A stretch of 64,000 nucleotides of DNA from Rhodamnia argentea. Taxonomy: Eukaryota; Streptophyta; Magnoliopsida; Myrtales; Myrtaceae. The stretch is taken from the NCBI RefSeq assembly GCF_020921035.1, contig NC_063154.1, positions 9,198,501-9,262,500 of the forward strand, given 5' to 3'. The position numbers and the translations under genes were made by a program. A model generated the notes under the pieces. It searched no databases and had not been told where the DNA came from. It worked only from the letters and a program-made list of their open reading frames with translations. Of the stretch, positions 58,801 through 64,000 are shown in pieces (position 1 is the first letter of the stretch; each line of letters opens with the position of its first letter).

Positions 58801-60780
58801 CCATCAAACTTGCATATTCATCCAACTGGATTGGATTTCATGAACGGCTCAAGCTCGAGATATAATTCAACGGGAATCATGTGACCTTGCGCTAGGATCG
58901 GAATGAACACGATGTGGACCAACTATGGCAGCGATGACATGATGGAACAAAACTGTTCGATCAATTCAGGGAATGCGGCAGGAGGCACACTGTGGGAGGA
59001 ATTTGTTTCACTTTTTACACTACTAGGACTTCAAAGACAAATTGATGTGAAAGTTTCATAAGTATGGTGATGGTTTGGATGAACTCTATGCATTACATAC
59101 ATAAGTTTCAGCTGATCTTTGGCAGGTGACGCCTAAAAGATGGGAACGTCACCCTCATCTCCCGAGAAAAGGCCAGATTTATGAAGAACTGGTTTTATAG
59201 TGTCTCTTTGTTTTGTTTTCTTTAAATAAACGGGACACTTTTACATCATTTAGAGCGAAACTACTGTCTTCCACATGAGAAATAGAACTGTTGTCATACG
59301 TGCCTAGTGTCAAAATTTCTCACCGGATCACTCAGTGCCACATCAGATTTAAAAAAAAAAATTCCCTTAAGTGTCACCAAGACAAATTGGAGCAAAAAAT
59401 CCTGCATGACTTTTTCCAATAAAATTTAATTCGTCCTTGTGTTTTCATCTTCCACTCCTAGATTGTCGGTTTTCCTTTTCTGTTGATGGCCAGCAACTTT
59501 GCCAAGATTCTTCCCACATTCTTCCACCATCAGCCGAGCCGACCCCCATCGACGGCTGGTGGACTTTCTGATCCGCTCATTTTCATTCAGTTCTGCTCAT
59601 TTTCGCTGGCTTTGTTGCGACAAACTGGACCCGCTTGTGCTTATTCTCTTCTTCGTTGCAAGATTCAGCTCTTGATTTTGTTCCAATTCTGTCTGTATTA
59701 TGGGTTTGAAGAAGAGGCAAAAATTGAGCTGATCCGTCCCCCAATTCTTTTAATTTGGGGCTTTTCACTGAATTTTGTCACGTCGAACTTTGGGCAAGCC
59801 ACGAAGATTGGAAAAACCGTTAAAAATATTATCACTTTGGATTTTTGACATCACTAATTGAAGTTAGCACTTCAGTGAGCGTGTTTATATAAATATATAA
59901 AGCAACACTAAAGTAATCCGTATGAAAATTATGACACTTATAGTGTCGTTTCCCTTGTAGATATCATAAGCTCGACAATACTCATGTAGGACTATGGTAA
60001 TAACAATAAAGAGTAACAAGTAATAGAAAGATTTACATTTCTTTTGTTGATTTCCGTAACTTGAGTAATAGATGTAATAAAAGAAAAACTTGTGAAGAGT
60101 ATCCAAGTACTTATTTGATTTTATTATAAAAAGTTGAGGGCCTAGTTTCCTCCTCCTCTTCGTGGGTCATACGTTTGTCATTACACTAGGATAATATGAC
60201 TTCAGATTTTCATAATGCTCGCTTGCCTTATGGGGTCTTTGTACTTTCCATTTAGGCAGATTTAAGGGAATATTCTGCGGCAGTAGTCGGCATATCACCT
60301 CCCAATCTCAGGGGGACACAAGGTTTGATCGGAGCTTTGAGTCCAATTCTTGAATGATCCCGGCACATGGGAGTTCAGCACGCGTGAGCCTATACTTCAG
60401 GCGAATTTTCATTATTCGAGAATTGAGATGTTCTCGATAAGAATGCCTCCTGAAAGAGTATGAATGTGAGAATGAGGCAACGTATTATAAAAAAATTCAT
60501 ATAAACATGTTTTATTGGTATATTAATTCAGTCTTGTCCTGAACTTTTATGTTCAGGACATTGAACATCGATGCACCAAGTCTTTGAAGCCCGCTTGACG
60601 GGGACTCTTGGTGCTTGGAAAAAGCATCTGACAGGGACTCTAGATTCTCATCTTGACTGAACAGCAATTTTCACTATCAAAATCAAAGTTTCACTACACA
60701 GGTGCCCCTTCAGAAAGAGTTTCATGCAGGATCAGAAAAGTTTTATGATGCTTTAGACAGAATGGTGTGTATTTTGTTTT
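58801..60780. other. Intergenic region
   Basis: No gene I can support. The ORF 59483-59848 (121 codons) is hydrophobic in part but has no recognisable domain, and its codon use looks no different from the flanks. The rest has small repeats such as the GACGGGGACTC/GACAGGGACTC pair near 60597 and 60640. Confidence 0.35.
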
Positions 60781-60939
60781 TTTTTTTTTTTTCCAAAGAT
60801 GCGTTATAAAGATCACTTGCTCTGTTTCTCGACAATTGCTCTGCCATTGCACCTCGATCTCTTGCTCTTTCTCAACATTTGCCTCTTGCTGCTGCTCCTC
60901 TTCCTCTTCCTCTTTCTCCAAACATATACGGATCCAAAA

Positions 60940-61449
60940 ATGCCCATTCTTGATCATGATCAACTGAGAAACATGCATGCTGTACTTACCCTCGTAGTCC
61001 CTGCTCTGTTCAACTTGGTCACCGTGAAGTTCCAAGGGAGCCCCAACTCTCCATTCTAAACCCGCCCTCTCACCGTCTTCTTCACCATCTTCGCCCTCCT
61101 TCTCTACTGCTCCTTATCCCTTCGACTCGCTGCTCATCCACCGCCCTTCACTACCGCCTTCGGCGCCTGCTTCTTTCACGTCCTCATAATCCTGTCCTTT
61201 TCTCTCTCCATTGCTCTGCCCACGTCGCTGCTGTTCCCCGGCCCCTCCTTGCTCCTCCATCTGCCGGTGCTGATACTGCTCTCTGCATATCTCTTGTATG
61301 GTCTCGTCCGGAAAGTCATTCGTGTGGTGAAGCAAAAGATTCAAGCATTCATTTTCGTCCGCTTGTTCCGCCGCCGACTTCTTGGTGGAAGAGCGCCCCT
61401 AGTTCTGCCACGCACGGTTGCCGATACGCATTTCACATTGGAACTGTAG
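60940..61449 (+). pseudogene. Four-helix membrane protein, copy 2, with a nonsense codon
   Basis: It aligns with copy 1 from MPILDHDQLRNMHAV to the end, in one frame, with one codon deleted (in GPSFLLLHL) and a TAA at 61057-61059 in place of the Glu codon after SPNSPF. The rest stays open for another 130 codons to a TAG. Upstream, the CTG/CTC-rich leader is also duplicated. It is probably a recent pseudogene, or a truncated 39-residue product. Confidence 0.6.
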
Positions 61450-63298
61450 TACCAGCAGGAGTTCAATCGGCCATTGTTAGTGGCCCAAGAAGAAACAGAG
61501 GAGATGGCAAGCAGGATTTTACATGTGAAGACTTAAAGCCCCAAATCCCTTGATATCCGTGGCAAACTTGAAATAAAACCGCAATTTAATTTTCTGAAAT
61601 ACCTAAAAGAAACGACATCGTTTTGAGTGTTCGTGCGGATGCAGAAACTTGTGAACAAGTAGACAACTCAAGTTAACAGTGCTTAGTGGATTGAAAACCA
61701 AATTAATGTCTACTATGGCCAAAGTTTGCGCTGCGAGGCCATAATTTGTCTATAAGGCAAAAGGTTATACTTGTCTTTGGATAAGTGTTTGGTCATTTTA
61801 TGCTCGCTTTGATATAGCATTACGACCAAAGCACTTCAACGGTCGAAAAAACGATCATTTATACCGAGAAATAGACATTTAGTAGCATCGACAGTAAAGT
61901 AATCACGCGATGTTTTCAACACATGTAAAACACGGAGAGGACAATTGTGAGACGAACAACGATATCTCTTTCTAAACGAGTAGATATTTAACTTATGTCT
62001 CTCTAATCTTTTGCCGGTTTATTTCGTTATGGCTCTCATCGGCAAATGGTCGAGGCACCATCCCTTTGATATGGACCCCGGTCGCGGATAATCCCACGCA
62101 TCCGACTCTTGTTAATGAAACAAAACCGCAAAAGGTTCCAATTTTGTTTCGGGGTCATTGGTCAAAAGATAGTGTTAGTTTTTACGATGATTGCCAAGTG
62201 CGGCAAAAACATTCCCACGACGAAGAGTCATGCATCTTTCTTATATTCACACTACGACCAGATTTCCCACTAAATTACGCGACCGGAAGTTTTGCAAGTG
62301 CGCGCACGTGACAGAGTCAAGCGAGAGTTGGTCCCTTTCCTCTTTAAACTTATTTACATTTTGTCGATTGAATCCATTCGATTAATTTTGACTAAATATC
62401 GCTGACGTGAACGCAAACCCAATCTGTATATCTGGTTGATGCTAACGTGAATAATTTTAAATAATATTTTAATTTGTTTTCGATTTTTTTTTATCAATTT
62501 ATTTTCTCTCTTTTCCCTTCTTTCTCCGCATGGGCCTCGGCCATGGCCGCCAAAGACGACTACCGGCTAAGGCCAACCATCGCTGGCCCCTGCCAGATCC
62601 CGACGGAGCAAGAAGGGAAAAAAAATAAAGAAAAGAAACAATGGCAGGTGACTCGGCCACGTCATCATCTCTTGTCCAATGACTGGGCCACGTCATCGCC
62701 CTATCCACTTCATCTCGACTCGACCATCATCACCTCGCTCCCACTACCAGATCGCCCTCCACTCCCCGTCGGTTGGATATGCCGTCGGAGACAAGAAGAC
62801 CATGAGAGGGACCGCAAGGAGAGATTTTTCTCTGCGGGTTTGAGAGGAAACCCCGAGTCCCGAGTCCCACTCGACCGGCTCCTACTCTGCAACCCCTCAT
62901 TTTGCTGATTGCGCAGTTCCATTGAAGTCCGTTCTTCCAGAATCTTGCTCATCTCCAAAAATCTGGTAACTGGGTTTCTCGTAATGTTCTTCATTTTTAG
63001 TTTTACTTTTCTGGGGGGTTTACTATTTCTTTGATCACCGCTAGTCATAGTACCGTAGAGCCCCTGTAGCTCATAATGTTGCCTTTGTTCTGCAGAAGCT
63101 AGTTCAAGAACTGTCAATGCATTGCCATTAGAGTCTTCTCTGCTTGCTCTTTAATTATGTTTTCCTTGAGGGGTTTCTTATGGTATTTAAGAGAATTAAC
63201 CTCTCTGTCTTGTTAATTCACACCCATTTCAGGTCCTAATCGACAACCTTGCAATCTAAGCTTACTCACCGGAGTGTCGGCGGGTGTAGATGATTAGA
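61450..63298. other. Intergenic region upstream of the CHLM copy
   Basis: The part 61535-62060 has pieces also seen at 56160-56480. From 62340 to 62640 the sequence fits the inside of the 17729-type MITE (AATCCATTCGATTAATTTTG, then a GC-rich patch with GGCCATGGCCGCC). The ORF 62474-62908 spans that repeat. The last 300 bases may be the 5' UTR of the CHLM copy. Confidence 0.4.
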
Positions 63299-63888
63299 AT
63301 GGCTTGCTCAGTGTCCTCCACATCCCCCATTTGCCTCCACAATGCAAACAACGCCAAGGCTGCACTGAATGCTAGCCCAATCAAGATCGCCAAGGCAACA
63401 CCGAGGTCGAGAACATTTACCTGCTTTGCGATTCCACCCCTCTCCACTGCAGCGGCCGATTTTGCGTCCATGGACGGCATGGCGATCGCCGTCATCGGTG
63501 GCAGCTCGGTGGCTGCATTGGCCGCTGTGCTCACGCTGACGGATCCAGAAAGGAGATGGCAGCTCCGCGTAGGAGGTGGGCGGCGGCGACAAGGAGGTGG
63601 TTAGGGAGTACTTCAACAACTCAGGGTTCCAGAGATGGAAGAAGATTTACAGGGAGACAGATCCAGCGTGACATACGGCTTGGGCACTCCAAGACTGTGG
63701 AGAATGTGATGAAGATGCTGACTGATGAGGGTTCTCTTCAAGGGGTTACCGTCTGTGATGCCGGGTGTGGCACAGGGTGCCTTGCTATTCTTCTGGCAAA
63801 GGCGCTGTCGTGTATACCAGTGATATCTCCGCTGCTATGGTTTCTGAGGCCGAGAGACAGATGAATTTTCAGTCAACTGCCTTTCTCA
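63299..63888 (+). pseudogene. Truncated Mg-protoporphyrin IX methyltransferase (CHLM) copy
   Basis: The parent enzyme methylates Mg-protoporphyrin IX with S-adenosylmethionine in chloroplasts, a chlorophyll synthesis step. The start MACSVSSTSPICLHN is a plausible transit peptide, followed by IAVIGGSSVAALAAVLTLTD and PERR. A 2-base deletion near 63574 shifts to the frame of GGGDKEVVREYFNNSGFQRW. A deletion of about 14 bases near 63663 shifts to DIRLGHSKTVENVM, and the methyltransferase motif VCDAGCGTG is in this third frame. A further frameshift near 63800 precedes DISAAMVSEAERQM. Similarity ends near 63888, well before the normal C-terminus. It is a pseudogene; no intron was seen in the copied part. 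Confidence 0.85.
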
Positions 63889-64000
63889 GAGCTATGACAG
63901 GCACATATATCCTGAACGAATGATTAATAATTCTATGCGCATGTTTTGCCATTCATTCACTGCTTGTGTTAGAAAACTTCTAGATTTCCAATTGTGTGTA

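Noticed and set aside
59483..59848. 121-codon + strand ORF
   Set aside because: No family, no conserved copy in the window, and no promoter or splice context; could be real but is unsupported.
62474..62908. 144-codon + strand ORF
   Set aside because: It spans the GC-rich core of a MITE fragment and has no domain.
1..64000. CRISPR arrays, operons and bacterial mobile systems
   Set aside because: Repeats here are plant transposons and tandem gene copies; the genes are spliced eukaryotic genes.

Overview
This is eukaryotic plant nuclear DNA from a dicot. It has spliced genes with GT-AG introns, AT-rich intergenic DNA full of MITEs, a Ty1-copia element, and plant-specific families (LRR receptor-like proteins, NPF peptide/nitrate transporter, GARP/MYB-like repressor, type IV lipid transfer protein, chloroplast CHLM). 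A woody dicot, possibly Myrtales/Eucalyptus-like, is my guess from overall character; the sequence does not prove it.

Region 1 (1-27.2 kb) is a birth-and-death cluster of EIX-type LRR receptor-like protein (RLP) genes, all on the + strand. RLP-A (549-7791) is a pseudogene split by a 5.16-kb copia element with 391-bp LTRs and a 5-bp target duplication. RLP-B (10670-12737) has a nonsense codon and a 62-bp deletion, but both fall inside a potential 82-nt GT-AG intron whose removal restores one reading frame. RLP-C (16763-19502) is a decayed copy carrying a 587-bp MITE. RLP-D (23567-25690) is full length except for one in-frame TAA. A lipid transfer protein gene (26548-27043, minus, one intron) lies after RLP-D, and a broken copy of it lies after RLP-C, so an RLP+LTP block was duplicated. 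A ~1.25-kb inverted repeat flanks RLP-B and RLP-C.

Region 2 (27.2-36.9 kb) has no gene I can support. It holds several inverted-repeat MITEs, including two hAT-like elements with 8-bp target duplications in opposite orientation, one of them nested inside a larger MITE, plus microsatellites.

Region 3 (36.9-54 kb) holds three apparently intact genes whose exons I could join in frame: an NPF8/PTR2-type transporter (+, five exons, 581 aa), a GARP G2-like repressor of the MOF1 type with EAR motifs (+, five exons, 275 aa), and a THUMPD1/Tan1-like tRNA acetylation adaptor (minus, seven exons, about 358-380 aa). The last two are convergent.

Region 4 (54-64 kb) holds two tandem copies of an unrecognised four-helix membrane protein, the second with a nonsense codon, several dispersed duplications, LTR-like debris, and at the right edge a frameshifted, truncated copy of Mg-protoporphyrin IX methyltransferase (CHLM).

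No convincing unknown multi-gene system is visible. The strongest unusual signals are the exitron-like rescue in RLP-B, the single-nonsense RLP-D, the duplicated RLP-LTP block, the copia element with TA...TA LTR ends, and the nested MITEs.
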